Source: Thermotoga neapolitana DSM 4359 (GTDB lineage: Bacteria; Thermotogota; Thermotogae; Thermotogales; Thermotogaceae). Taken from it: DNA of 64,000 bases. This document shows positions 7,560 through 16,482 of the stretch, piece by piece. The stretch is from positions 1,768,729 through 1,832,728 of the forward strand of contig NC_011978.1 of NCBI RefSeq assembly GCF_000018945.1. Direction: 5' to 3'. Both the position numbers and the translations under genes were made by a program. How positions within the stretch are numbered: the stretch's first letter is position 1; each line of letters opens with the position of its first letter. The notes beneath the pieces are model-generated. The model saw only the letters and a program-made list of their open reading frames with translations, was not told the DNA's origin and ran no database searches.

Positions 7560-8756
7560 TCAGGAGAAGATGAACTCTTTTAACTTTTCGTAAAGACGGC
7601 TCCAGTCTCTTTCACGCTCAACGTACTCTCGGTTTTTCAGCCCAAGATGTGAATAATCTTTTTTGAGAAGATCCTCCAGAACTTCTTCGAGGTTTCTTTC
7701 GTTGAAGAAAATCGCACCGTTTGTTTCTTTGAACAAAATTCCCTCAACGTCGATGCACAGAACGGGTTTTCCAGACGCCATGTAGTCAAGCACCTTGTAG
7801 GAACTCACCGCGGGATGGGCCATCTTGGTGGGAGAAAGGGTGAAGAGAAGAAAATCCACTTTCTGAAAGAGAGATGGAACACACTTTTTGGGAACAGGAT
7901 CGAAGAAAAAGACGTTCCTGAGATTTCTGAAGGTCTTCTTCAACTCCTCAAGATAGTCTGGCTGGGAAGGCCCCACAAAGATGAAGACAAATTTCTCTCT
8001 TGTATCTTCTTTCACACCTGAGAGCATCTCAAGGAACTCTTTCACTCCGTTGTGCGGAACGATCGATCCTGCATAGAGAACCTTCATTTTGTTCTGCGGC
8101 ACTCTGGAGAGAATTTCTTCTACCCTGGGACAGTGTTCATAATTTTCGAATCGGCTCAGATCCACGCCGTTTGGCACAAAGACGAACCTTTCAGGATGAA
8201 CCCTCAGTCTCTCAAAGTGCCTTGAAAGATCCGGAACAAGAGAGATAATCCCATCGGCCTTCGGATAGTATTTTTTGCACATGAAGTCAAAGAGTTTTGA
8301 GACAGGGTGAGAGTACGAGATTGAGCCGAGTTCCACAAGGTCGTCTGGCCAGACGTCTCTGATCTCAAGAAAGAGTTTTCCTTTCTTTTTTTTCACGTAG
8401 TACCAGCCAAGACTCCAGGAGAAGGGATGTGGTGAAGAGGCGATGATCACGTCGTATTCTCTTTGAACGACCAATTTTTTCCCGTTTTTGTAGTAATCAT
8501 AAGAGGAGAGAAGCCTGGAGAGTGAGTTTCCAGAGTACTCTCTTGTTTTCACAACTATGAAGTTCACTCCCTCTTTTGAAAAACGCCATCCGAACGTTTC
8601 ACTCCACCTTTTTCCTGAAAGGTGCGAAAAGTCCCCAACGTAGACGTCCACGCTGTGGCCGTCCTTCACAAACCTTTTTGCGAGTTCAAAATGCCTCGTC
8701 TCCGAACTTCCCATCTCCGGAATGCTGGCATAGTGGTTGAGTATGGCGATGTTCAA
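7560..8756 (-). CDS. GT4 family glycosyltransferase
   Basis: A 398-aa GT-B enzyme resembling WbuB-type transferases of surface polysaccharide clusters. The N-terminal acceptor domain opens ILNHYASIPEMGSSETRHF. The C-terminal nucleotide-sugar domain has FVPNGVDLSRF, LYAGSIVPHNGVKEFLEML and SSYKVLDYMASGKPVL. It is divergent from the ATP-grasp/HAD/flagellin island and may belong to the same surface or flagellar glycosylation function. ATG 8756 follows a GGAGGAAT ribosome site. Sugar and acceptor unknown. Confidence 0.85.
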   Translation of the reverse strand: MNIAILNHYASIPEMGSSETRHFELAKRFVKDGHSVDVYVGDFSHLSGKRWSETFGWRFSKEGVNFIVVKTREYSGNSLSRLLSSYDYYKNGKKLVVQREYDVIIASSPHPFSWSLGWYYVKKKKGKLFLEIRDVWPDDLVELGSISYSHPVSKLFDFMCKKYYPKADGIISLVPDLSRHFERLRVHPERFVFVPNGVDLSRFENYEHCPRVEEILSRVPQNKMKVLYAGSIVPHNGVKEFLEMLSGVKEDTREKFVFIFVGPSQPDYLEELKKTFRNLRNVFFFDPVPKKCVPSLFQKVDFLLFTLSPTKMAHPAVSSYKVLDYMASGKPVLCIDVEGILFKETNGAIFFNERNLEEVLEDLLKKDYSHLGLKNREYVERERDWSRLYEKLKEFIFS

Positions 8757-8772
8757 GGTTATTCCTCCTTCT

Positions 8773-8801
8773 TTTACAGTCCTCCCTCGTTATTATAGAA
8801 T
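8773..8801 (+). promoter_or_regulatory. Promoter of the ATP-grasp/HAD pair
   Basis: TTTACA (8773-8778) and TAGAAT (8796-8801) are 17 bases apart, and the AAGGAGG ribosome site starts only about six bases after the expected transcript start. It lies in the 69-base gap between two divergent genes. Confidence 0.5.
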
Positions 8802-8825
8802 GAGATTGAAAAGAAGGAGGTGGAG

Positions 8826-9794
8826 ATGGTGAAAATTCTAATAGGTTCATGCGGTGGTCTTACAGGTCTTTATTTAGCGAAAGTTCTGCGAAAAATGGAT
8901 ATTGGAGAGAGGTTCGAGATATATGGTTTCGATATAACAACGAAGGTTCCTACAAAATTCTTTCTGGATAAATTGTTTGTAATAAGCAGATCCAGTGAAG
9001 AGAAGGAGTTTATCGATCAACTCATTGAAATCCTGAACAAAGAAAGGATAGATATCTATATCCCGGTGCACTCTGAAGAATGCAGAGTTGTTTCAAAATA
9101 CCAGACTGAAATACTCAAACGAAGTCGTTCGAAATTCATGATATCACCTTATGAAACATTCAAAATGCTGGATAATAAAGCAAATGCTTATAAAATTCTG
9201 AAGGGGATAGGACTTAAAACGCCAAAAATATACACCTCTTACCACGACGTAGATGAATTTCCCGTGGTTGTCAAACCAGCAGTGGGAAGCGGCAGCAGAG
9301 GATTTTTCATTTGTAGAAACAGGGAGGAATTAGAACTTGCAACAACGATTTATAGAGACGCTCTAATAATGGAATATATCGATGGAAAAGAATACACAGT
9401 CGATGCTTTCTTCAACAAAAAAGGTGAGCTGGTCACATACAATCAGAGAATCAGAATCAAAACGTTGGGAGGCGCTGCTGTTATCTCAGAAAACGACTTT
9501 TCGATTGATGTTCGTGATCAAATTGAAAAAATTGCGGCGAAGTGTAAAATATTTGGGCCTGCAAATTTTCAGTTTTTTCTGACTCCAGAAAATGAAGTAA
9601 TATTTACAGATATAAATCTGAGATTCGCTTCCGGAGGGCTTCCTTTGAGCGTAGAATCAGGTTCCAACATTGTAAAATTGTTAATACTGGAACTTCTGGG
9701 AAAACCTTACAATCCATCTGAGTTTCAGAGTGATAGGAAAAAGCGAATTATGTACAGATATTTTGAGGAGATGTTCGAGGTGACCGAGGGGTGA
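8826..9794 (+). CDS. ATP-grasp carboxylate ligase (CarB-like)
   Basis: A 322-aa ATP-grasp enzyme: an N-terminal Rossmann-like half opening ILIGSCGGLTGLYLAKVL, then the ATP-grasp fold. Seen are the nucleotide-binding lysine region VVKPAVGSGSRGFF, the adenine-contacting MEYIDGKEYTVDAF and the metal-binding VIFTDINLRFASGG, where Asp replaces the more usual Glu. Such enzymes join a carboxylate to an amine or similar acceptor through an acyl phosphate. ATG 8826 follows AAGGAGG; the GTG at 8820 overlaps that site. It overlaps the HAD gene by four bases, so the two are coupled. The base composition is clearly AT-richer than the rest of the window (many ATA, TTA and AAA codons). Placement just ahead of flagellin suggests a role in modifying flagellin or its glycan; inferred. 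Confidence 0.82.
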   Translation: MVKILIGSCGGLTGLYLAKVLRKMDIGERFEIYGFDITTKVPTKFFLDKLFVISRSSEEKEFIDQLIEILNKERIDIYIPVHSEECRVVSKYQTEILKRSRSKFMISPYETFKMLDNKANAYKILKGIGLKTPKIYTSYHDVDEFPVVVKPAVGSGSRGFFICRNREELELATTIYRDALIMEYIDGKEYTVDAFFNKKGELVTYNQRIRIKTLGGAAVISENDFSIDVRDQIEKIAAKCKIFGPANFQFFLTPENEVIFTDINLRFASGGLPLSVESGSNIVKLLILELLGKPYNPSEFQSDRKKRIMYRYFEEMFEVTEG

Positions 9795-10429
9795 TAATTT
9801 TTGACCTCGATGGAACGTTGTTAGATGTTTGGGAAAGATATTTCTTTGTGTTCAATTCATGGTGGAAAATTGAAAACCTCGATCTTGAAACGTTCAAAAC
9901 ACTGAAGAGAAGGTTCGAACAGGATTCGATGATAGTCAACCTTTTCCGCAATGTCTCCGAACAGGAATACGAGTCATACAGAGAATACAAAAGAGAAAAA
10001 CTGGAAGATCCATCTGTTTTAGAACTTGATAGAGACATTGTTGATTGGAGTTTATTAGACAGGTTGAAGGAAAAATACATCATACTGACATTGAGGCGAA
10101 ATCACAAAGCCCTCCTTGAAGATCTGAAAAAGAGAAACGAAAGTATAGTAGACAATGTTGTGGCTTTGAAACCAAACGGAGATCTGTTGATTAAGTACAA
10201 CTGGGTAAAAAACAATGTACCATCAGACGAAGAGATTACAGTTGTTGGAGATTCAGAAACAGATCTTCTCATAGGGAAACAGAAACAAGTACATGTTTTT
10301 CTTGTAAAAACCGGCCTGAGGGATCCAGATATGCTGATAAAAAAATTCTCTGAGCAATTATTCGGGAAAGTGTTCATCGTGAATTCTGTAAACGATTTCT
10401 TGTACCTGTACCTTCAAAATCCATATTGA
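9791..10429 (+). CDS. HAD superfamily phosphatase
   Basis: A 212-aa HAD hydrolase with motif I FDLDGTLLD at the extreme N-terminus, a motif II region IILTLRR, and motif IV VVGDSETDLLIGKQ. The helical cap lies between residues about 15 and 90. GTG 9791 overlaps the ATP-grasp stop (GTGA). Its AT-rich composition matches its partner. ATP-grasp plus HAD pairs recur in surface-polysaccharide loci, where the phosphatase may act on a phosphorylated sugar or cofactor intermediate; the substrate here is unknown. The gene ends 131 bases before flagellin. Confidence 0.82.
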   Translation: MIIFDLDGTLLDVWERYFFVFNSWWKIENLDLETFKTLKRRFEQDSMIVNLFRNVSEQEYESYREYKREKLEDPSVLELDRDIVDWSLLDRLKEKYIILTLRRNHKALLEDLKKRNESIVDNVVALKPNGDLLIKYNWVKNNVPSDEEITVVGDSETDLLIGKQKQVHVFLVKTGLRDPDMLIKKFSEQLFGKVFIVNSVNDFLYLYLQNPY

Positions 10430-10467
10430 AATCTTCAGAAGAACATTTCGTTACAAACATTTAACAT

Positions 10468-10494
10468 TAAAATCCCCTGAAGGACTTCCGATTA
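10468..10494 (+). promoter_or_regulatory. FliA (sigma-28) type promoter of flagellin
   Basis: TAAA (10468-10471), 15 bases, then TCCGATTA (10487-10494). This agrees closely with the flagellar sigma consensus TAAA-N15-GCCGATAA. Transcription would start near 10501, giving a leader of about 60 bases. Confidence 0.75.
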
Positions 10495-10507
10495 AAAATA
10501 ATGGAAA

Positions 10508-10521
10508 ACCCGGCGCCGGGT
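10508..10521 (+). promoter_or_regulatory. Perfect palindrome at the 5' end of the flagellin leader
   Basis: ACCCGGCGCCGGGT is a perfect 14-base palindrome beginning about seven bases from the predicted transcript start. As RNA it gives a GC-rich stem that could protect the abundant flagellin message; as DNA it could be an operator. Confidence 0.6.
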
Positions 10522-10560
10522 ACAGGGAAGTAAAGACTTTCACACGGAGGTGAGTGGTTC

Positions 10561-11724
10561 ATGAGGATCAATCACAACATCAGTGCGTTGAACGCCTGGA
10601 GGAACATCAGTCAGACACAGTACAGCATGAGCAAAACCCTTGAAAGACTCTCCTCTGGTTTGAGGATCAACAGAGCCGGTGACGATGCAGCGGGTCTTGC
10701 CATCAGCGAAAAGATGAGAGGCCAGATCAAGGGTCTGAACATGGCAATCAAAAACGCCCAGGATGCCATCTCCCTGATCCAGACAGCAGAAGGAGCGCTC
10801 ACAGAAGTACACTCAATCCTTCAGAGAATGAGAGAACTCGCAGTCCAGGCAGCATCCGACACCAACACCGACGTTGATAGAGAACAGATCCAGAAAGAAA
10901 TCGATCAGCTCAGAGAAGAGATCGACAGGATAGCAAGAACAACCGAGTTCAACACAAAGAAACTCCTCGATGGAAAACTGGAAAGTTTCAGAAGCCAGGT
11001 CGACGCAAAGGTCGTGACGGGTGGAAACATAAACGTTCAGCTGGGAACTGTGTCCTCGGCTGCTGTTGAAGGAACATACGTTATCGAAGTTGGACAATTC
11101 TCTGGAACGGTCACATCCGAGCTTGATGTCAAGATCACCCTGTTCAGCGTTGGAGGTTCTACCTCTAAGATCGCTACCATAACAGCAGGTACAGCTGCAC
11201 TTGGAAATATCACCTTTACATGGGATACAAACGTTCTCAGCATAAGTGATTTTGGAGGAGCCCTGCCATCCAACGAAGTGGTCGACAGTGCCGTTGTGAG
11301 GGTGGAAGCTGTTTACACAGCGGCATCTCAGCTCATCTTCCAGATCGGAGCCAACGAAGGTCACAACATGGTTGCCGGTATCGATGACATGAGTGCAGCA
11401 GCACTTGGATTGACAACAGCTTCTCTCAAGGTCACCGATCAGGACAGTGCAGAAAGGACAATCATGGTCATAGACGCAGCGATTCACAGGGTGAGCACGG
11501 CAAGGGCAGCACTCGGTGCTATCCAGAACAGGCTCGAACACACCATCTCCAACCTCGGTGTTGCCGCAGAAAACCTCACAGCCGCAGAATCCAGAATCAG
11601 AGATGCAGACATGGCAAAAGAGATGATGGAGTTCACCAAGCAGCAGATCCTGCTCCAGTCCAGTATGGCGATGCTTGCCCAGGCCAACACACTCCCGCAG
11701 AACGTCCTCCAGTTGATGAGATAA
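10561..11724 (+). CDS. fliC: Flagellin
   Basis: A 387-aa flagellin. The conserved N-terminal D0/D1 region begins MRINHNISALNAWRNISQTQ and includes LSSGLRINRAGDDAAGLAIS. The conserved C-terminal D1/D0 region includes GAIQNRLEHTISNL and ends QANTLPQNVLQLMR. The central part (about residues 145-280) is the variable, surface-exposed Thr/Ser/Ala/Val-rich domain where glycans would sit. It has a private FliA-type promoter, a GGAGGTGAG ribosome site and a strong terminator, so it is transcribed as a single gene. It is flanked by glycosyltransferases and the ATP-grasp/HAD pair, which points to post-translational modification of the filament. Confidence 0.96.
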   Translation: MRINHNISALNAWRNISQTQYSMSKTLERLSSGLRINRAGDDAAGLAISEKMRGQIKGLNMAIKNAQDAISLIQTAEGALTEVHSILQRMRELAVQAASDTNTDVDREQIQKEIDQLREEIDRIARTTEFNTKKLLDGKLESFRSQVDAKVVTGGNINVQLGTVSSAAVEGTYVIEVGQFSGTVTSELDVKITLFSVGGSTSKIATITAGTAALGNITFTWDTNVLSISDFGGALPSNEVVDSAVVRVEAVYTAASQLIFQIGANEGHNMVAGIDDMSAAALGLTTASLKVTDQDSAERTIMVIDAAIHRVSTARAALGAIQNRLEHTISNLGVAAENLTAAESRIRDADMAKEMMEFTKQQILLQSSMAMLAQANTLPQNVLQLMR

Positions 11725-11741
11725 AGTCTGGAACTCTGACA

Positions 11742-11772
11742 AAAAGGGGGGCGCACGCCCCCTTTTGTTTTT
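11742..11772 (+). terminator. Intrinsic terminator of flagellin
   Basis: AAAAGGGGG...CCCCCTTTT with a seven-base loop is followed by GTTTTTG: a classical strong terminator 17 bases after the flagellin stop. Confidence 0.9.
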
Positions 11773-11823
11773 GTTCAAGGACAAAACGTCGGATGTGTAG
11801 AAATATTCCGTTGAGGTGAGAGT

Positions 11824-14397
11824 GTGAGAAGATGCCTTCTTTCCGTTGCGATGATAGTGAAAGATGAAGAGCACAACATAAGAAGAGCTCTCGAGAGTGT
11901 CAAAGGTGTTGCAGACGAGATCGTGGTGGTCGACACTGGCTCCACAGACAGAACGCCCAAGATCGTAAAAGAGTACACCGACAGACTCTACTTCCACGAG
12001 TGGAAAAACGACTTTTCTGAAGCAAGGAACTTCTCTTTGAAATTTCCCACCTGTGAGTGGGTTCTCATACTGGACGCAGACGAAGAGGTCTCTGAAGAGT
12101 TCAGAAAGAACATAAGGGACTTTCTGAAAAATCTTCCAGACGATGTGAACACCATCTATCTTCCAACGGTGAGTTATCTGGACTGGGATTTCAAAAAAAC
12201 AGAAGTGGCCTCCACTCCGAGGATATTCAGAAACGGGACGGTGTACTACAAAAACATCGTTCACAACCAGGCTGTCTACAAGCCGAAAGTGGTTCATGCC
12301 CCGTTCAAGGTGTACCACTACGGCTACATCTGGACCAGGAAACTGAAGAAGAAAAAATACGAGCGAACTGCAACGCTCATAAGAAAACATCTCGAAACGG
12401 TGAAAGATCCTGTGGAAAAGATATACTATTTGATACAGCTTTATAAGACAGAAAAGGTAGGTGGTAAAAAGCACGAAGAAAACAAAATCGCCTGGCAGAT
12501 TTTACAGGAAATAAAAAAAATTGGAAAAGTACCGGCAATAGGTTTGGAATTTCTCTATATTTTTGGAATGGAACTGATAACAAGAGGATTTCTCGAAAAA
12601 GGTGAAGAATTGATAGATACCGCACTGAAGGCCTTCCCGGAGAATCCCGATCCTTACTTCGCAAAACTTGCCATCTACGAGAGGAAAAAAGACTGGGAGA
12701 ACCTTTACCGATGGGGAAGCAGATTCTTTGAAGTTCTGAACAGGGCAATGTCACAGGTAGAAAAGTACGAGTTCACCATCATGAGTATAAGAGAGATCGG
12801 AACAGCACATCTTCTCACGTGTCATGCGTGTCTGAAACTGAAGAAATGGGAAGAAGCCGCTCTTCATCTTTCAAAAGCGATAGAAAGCAATGTTGATAGA
12901 TCAAAACTTGCAGTCACACTCCGTCACGTCCTGGAAATAGAAGACAGAGAAGACTTTCAAAAAGCACTTGGCCTCGTGGAAAAAATAGCAGAACACTCCG
13001 AAAATCTCTTCTTCGACAACGTGGTAGAAAAGATAGCAGAATTTGAGATCGATGTTTCCGAAAATCTTCTGAAGAAACTTCCCGTCTCAAAGAAGATCTC
13101 CAGATTCATCGTGAAAAGACTGATTGAGAAAAAAGATTTCCTCTTCGAATACCTCACAGACGAAGACACAAACTCCTTTGTGGAGAGAACAGGCATCCCC
13201 GGTCTTCTTTTCATTTTCGATCTTCTGAAACGGAGAGAAACAGAAGGAAAACTCATCAGAATACTCTCAAAGATCGAAGGCGATGAAAAACTAAGCGGCA
13301 TCATCCAGGCACTCATAGGAGATCTCTATCTGAAACTTGGAAACTTCTCCGAAGCCATTTCAAGATACAGAAAAGCGCTGGAATTGACACCAGAGATGGC
13401 AAACTTCATAAAGCCTGTGATCGAAGACCTGAAAACACGCCTTGATCCGGACACAGAAGGTGTCTACGAAGAACTCTACAGGTACTTCTCAGGCTACAGA
13501 GAGTTCCCGTTTGATCTTCTTGGCTTTGTAAAAGAAGACGCAGAAAAACTGTACCTCATCTCCGACCACCCGGTGGCACTCTATGCTTCTGCTGTGGCTA
13601 CCAGAGACAGGGAAAAATCGAAGAAGTTGCTGATGAAAATAACAGACACCACAAAACTTCCGTTCTACTACTACCGGCTTGCAAAGATCCACGAAGAAGA
13701 AGACCCAAAAAGGGCCTTCGAACTTCACATGAAGGCAGTGGAGGAAAACGAAAACCTGGGAGACATTGCACTGGGAAGGTATAAATACGACGCTCTCTAT
13801 CCGAACCAAGTCCTTCCTTTCATGAGAAAAGAAGACGAAACCATCTGGGCTGGAAACATCACGGAAAAGTTCTCAGGTCTTGGCGTGATCCATCCCGTCA
13901 GATCCTGGAAGAAAAAAGAAAACTTCTTTTACTCGTCCCCATTTCCATCAGATGAGGCTTTGAAGATTTACAGAGAAAGAGAAAAGGAGATCTACAAAGA
14001 TCCTCCATTCAAGATCAAAAAAGAGTACGTCGTTGAAGCACTATCAGAGACCGACCTGACGGATTTGAAAGTCAGAGGAGATCTTCCCGGACTGGAATCT
14101 GTTCTGGAAGAACTCGGAATAGAGTTGAAAGAGAACTCGAAAAACCTCCTTGTTGTTTCTGGTGTAGAAGAGACTCTAGACCTTGAAAAACTCGTTGAAG
14201 ATGCTGAAAGAGTCCTTCTTTTCTTCTTCGTTCCGGATTTGAGTGATAGAAACGATCTTGTATGGTACTATCCTCCTTTCAGGGTGCTCAGGACAACGTC
14301 TCAGATGAAAAACATCCTGGAGAAGGCAGGATTTTCCACTTTGAAAGTGAAAGCATTTGAGAAGAATTTGAGGTTCATAGAGTCCGCGAGGAGGTAA
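11824..14397 (+). CDS. Large GT2 glycosyltransferase with TPR-like repeats
   Basis: An 857-aa protein. Residues 1 to about 230 form a GT2 (GT-A) domain: LSVAMIVKDEEHNIRRALES, VVVDTGSTDRT and the metal-binding LILDADEEV. The long remainder is helical and contains TPR-like units, clearest at DLYLKLGNFSEAISRYRKAL (around residues 503-522). The final 150 residues show no family I recognise. GTG 11824 follows GAGGTGAGA. It is the first gene after the flagellin terminator and is followed three bases later by the next transferase gene. TPR-bearing GT2 proteins near flagellin usually act in filament glycosylation; that role is inferred. Confidence 0.85.
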   Translation: MRRCLLSVAMIVKDEEHNIRRALESVKGVADEIVVVDTGSTDRTPKIVKEYTDRLYFHEWKNDFSEARNFSLKFPTCEWVLILDADEEVSEEFRKNIRDFLKNLPDDVNTIYLPTVSYLDWDFKKTEVASTPRIFRNGTVYYKNIVHNQAVYKPKVVHAPFKVYHYGYIWTRKLKKKKYERTATLIRKHLETVKDPVEKIYYLIQLYKTEKVGGKKHEENKIAWQILQEIKKIGKVPAIGLEFLYIFGMELITRGFLEKGEELIDTALKAFPENPDPYFAKLAIYERKKDWENLYRWGSRFFEVLNRAMSQVEKYEFTIMSIREIGTAHLLTCHACLKLKKWEEAALHLSKAIESNVDRSKLAVTLRHVLEIEDREDFQKALGLVEKIAEHSENLFFDNVVEKIAEFEIDVSENLLKKLPVSKKISRFIVKRLIEKKDFLFEYLTDEDTNSFVERTGIPGLLFIFDLLKRRETEGKLIRILSKIEGDEKLSGIIQALIGDLYLKLGNFSEAISRYRKALELTPEMANFIKPVIEDLKTRLDPDTEGVYEELYRYFSGYREFPFDLLGFVKEDAEKLYLISDHPVALYASAVATRDREKSKKLLMKITDTTKLPFYYYRLAKIHEEEDPKRAFELHMKAVEENENLGDIALGRYKYDALYPNQVLPFMRKEDETIWAGNITEKFSGLGVIHPVRSWKKKENFFYSSPFPSDEALKIYREREKEIYKDPPFKIKKEYVVEALSETDLTDLKVRGDLPGLESVLEELGIELKENSKNLLVVSGVEETLDLEKLVEDAERVLLFFFVPDLSDRNDLVWYYPPFRVLRTTSQMKNILEKAGFSTLKVKAFEKNLRFIESARR

Positions 14398-14400
14398 AGT

Positions 14401-16482
14401 ATGGAAATTTTTGAAAAAATTCAAAAGGCGATAGAACAAAAAGATTTTTCAAAGGCAAAAGAAATGGCAGAAAAAATCGACGATGAAACAGAAAGATACA
14501 ACACACTGGGGATGGTGCACTACTACGAAGGCAGAAAAGAAGAGGCTCAGGCCTTCTTTGAAAAAGCCTTGAAGATAAACCCTGTTCACGATGACGTACT
14601 GTTCAACTATTCGAAGGTTCTACTTGAAAAAGGAGAGTACTTCGAAGCCTGGAGGTATCTGACGAGAATCAATGAGAAAACGTGGGAAGTGTACGACATG
14701 CTCGGTGACACTCAACTGCAATTGAACAACCTCGCAATGGCCCTTCATTACTACAGAAAAGCATCAGAACTTTCTGACATTCCAGAGATGAAAGAAAAGT
14801 ACGAATCACTCAAAAAGCAATTTAAAAAGGATACAAAAGTTGCTTTTCTCTGCCTTCCTGGTCTTGATCATTTCATCAAAGACATAGCAAATATTCTTTC
14901 CGAAATGTACGAAGTGAAACTCGTTGTAACAGCAGATGGAAAGCAGATCGTCGACGCTTACAATTGGGCAGATATCGTCTGGATCGAGTGGGCAAACGAA
15001 CTGGCAGTGGAGATAACAAACAAACTGCCAAAAGGAAACAAAAAAATTCTCTGCAGGCTCCACAGTTATGAAGCCCTTGCAAACTATCCAGAAAAGATAA
15101 ACTGGAACAACGTGGACACACTTATACTGGTTGCCGACCACATGAAAGATGTGCTGAAAAACTACCATCAGAGTGTCTACGAAAAAATAAAAGACAAAAT
15201 CAAAGTGGTTCCAAACGGGGTAGATCTGAACAGGTTCAGATTCAAAGTTCGATCTCCTGGTTTCAACATAGCCGTGGTGGCACACATAAATCACAAGAAA
15301 GCTCCTGAGATGTGGCTTCAGGTGATCGGGTTTTTGAAGAACATCGATGAAAGATACATTCTCCACGTGGCAGGGGATTTTCAGGAGCTAAGATATGCAA
15401 ATTACTTCAAGTATTTCATCAAAGAAGCTGACCTGGAGAAAAACGTCAAGCTGTATGGCTTTGTGCGTAACATAGAAGAATTCCTTGAAGACATGAACTA
15501 CGTACTTTCCACAAGTGTTCATGAAGGTCATCCGTACAACATAATGGAAGCAATGGCAAGAGGTATAAAACCCTTGATACACAATTATCATGGAGCAAAA
15601 AAGCAGTGGCCTGAGGATCTCATCTTTAATTTCATCGATGAAATTCCTGATCTTATAAAGAGAAAGTACGAGAGTGAAAGATACAGACGATACATGGAAG
15701 ACAACTACTCTCTGGAGTCGCAGATCAAAATTATCACAGGTGCGATAGGATCACCGCCTACAAAGATAAATGTGGAAAAAAAGAGCGTATGGGATAATTT
15801 ATGGAGAAAATACACTGAATATGACATATTATCTCTTGTTAACAACCCTGAAGGAAAAGCTTTCAGATCGGAGTTTGTGAATTTGTTAAATCACTTTTTT
15901 GTACTGAAGGGTTCAAGGATACTGGAAGCTGGGTGTGGTTCTGGCACCATTTCCATAGATCTTTCAAAAAGAGGCGCCTATTACACAGGGATAGACATCA
16001 GCCAGGATAGCGTAGAACTCTCAAAGAAAGTAGCCAGTTTTTTCGAACTACGAAATGTGAGCTTCAAGAAAATGGATGGTTTCAAAACGATATTTTCCGA
16101 TAAAGAATTCGATATTGTTTTCAACATCGGTGTAGTGGTACATTTCCAGGATGAGGACATCGTCAAAATGCTCAAAGAGATGGCTCGCGTGGGGAAATTC
16201 ATTGTGGTAGGTGTCCCGTACAGTGGATCGCAGATTTATAAACTCTCAAAAGAGATATCACAGGAGACCGGAACTTGGGAATATGGTTTTGAAAGAGATT
16301 TTTACAGTTTAAAGGATCTGTTCGAAAAAGCTGGAGTAAAATTGCTTCACGAGGAAATCATAGGTTCATTTTCTGAGGCCTTTTATTTGAAAAGGATAAA
16401 CCCCTCACTGATAAAAAACAACTGGCCCAAAACCTTGAAAGAATGCTTCAGGGTGCGAAAAACATTGGAAGCTGGCTTGTAG
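14401..16482 (+). CDS. TPR-GT4-methyltransferase fusion protein
   Basis: A 693-aa three-part protein. Residues 1 to about 140 are TPR helices (for example EEAQAFFEKALKINPVHDDV). Residues about 145-455 are a GT4 (GT-B) glycosyltransferase with KVVPNGVDLNRFRF, NIAVVAHINHKKAPEMW and STSVHEGHPYNIMEAMARG. Residues about 465-690 are a class I SAM methyltransferase with motif I RILEAGCGSGTISIDL followed by YTGIDIS. One chain could add a sugar and then methylate it. ATG 14401 follows GGAGGTAAAGT. The methyltransferase part is AT-richer than the GT part, hinting at a later addition. The next gene starts 40 bases inside its end. Confidence 0.85.
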   Translation: MEIFEKIQKAIEQKDFSKAKEMAEKIDDETERYNTLGMVHYYEGRKEEAQAFFEKALKINPVHDDVLFNYSKVLLEKGEYFEAWRYLTRINEKTWEVYDMLGDTQLQLNNLAMALHYYRKASELSDIPEMKEKYESLKKQFKKDTKVAFLCLPGLDHFIKDIANILSEMYEVKLVVTADGKQIVDAYNWADIVWIEWANELAVEITNKLPKGNKKILCRLHSYEALANYPEKINWNNVDTLILVADHMKDVLKNYHQSVYEKIKDKIKVVPNGVDLNRFRFKVRSPGFNIAVVAHINHKKAPEMWLQVIGFLKNIDERYILHVAGDFQELRYANYFKYFIKEADLEKNVKLYGFVRNIEEFLEDMNYVLSTSVHEGHPYNIMEAMARGIKPLIHNYHGAKKQWPEDLIFNFIDEIPDLIKRKYESERYRRYMEDNYSLESQIKIITGAIGSPPTKINVEKKSVWDNLWRKYTEYDILSLVNNPEGKAFRSEFVNLLNHFFVLKGSRILEAGCGSGTISIDLSKRGAYYTGIDISQDSVELSKKVASFFELRNVSFKKMDGFKTIFSDKEFDIVFNIGVVVHFQDEDIVKMLKEMARVGKFIVVGVPYSGSQIYKLSKEISQETGTWEYGFERDFYSLKDLFEKAGVKLLHEEIIGSFSEAFYLKRINPSLIKNNWPKTLKECFRVRKTLEAGL

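Noticed and set aside
10430-10467. Terminator after the HAD gene
   Set aside because: Only a weak GAAAT/ATTTC pairing without a T-run; not enough to call.
10813-12474. Long open frame (553 codons) on the minus strand opposite flagellin and the start of the GT2 gene
   Set aside because: Cysteine/valine/histidine-rich shadow translation of highly expressed plus-strand genes; no ribosome site and it crosses the flagellin terminator.
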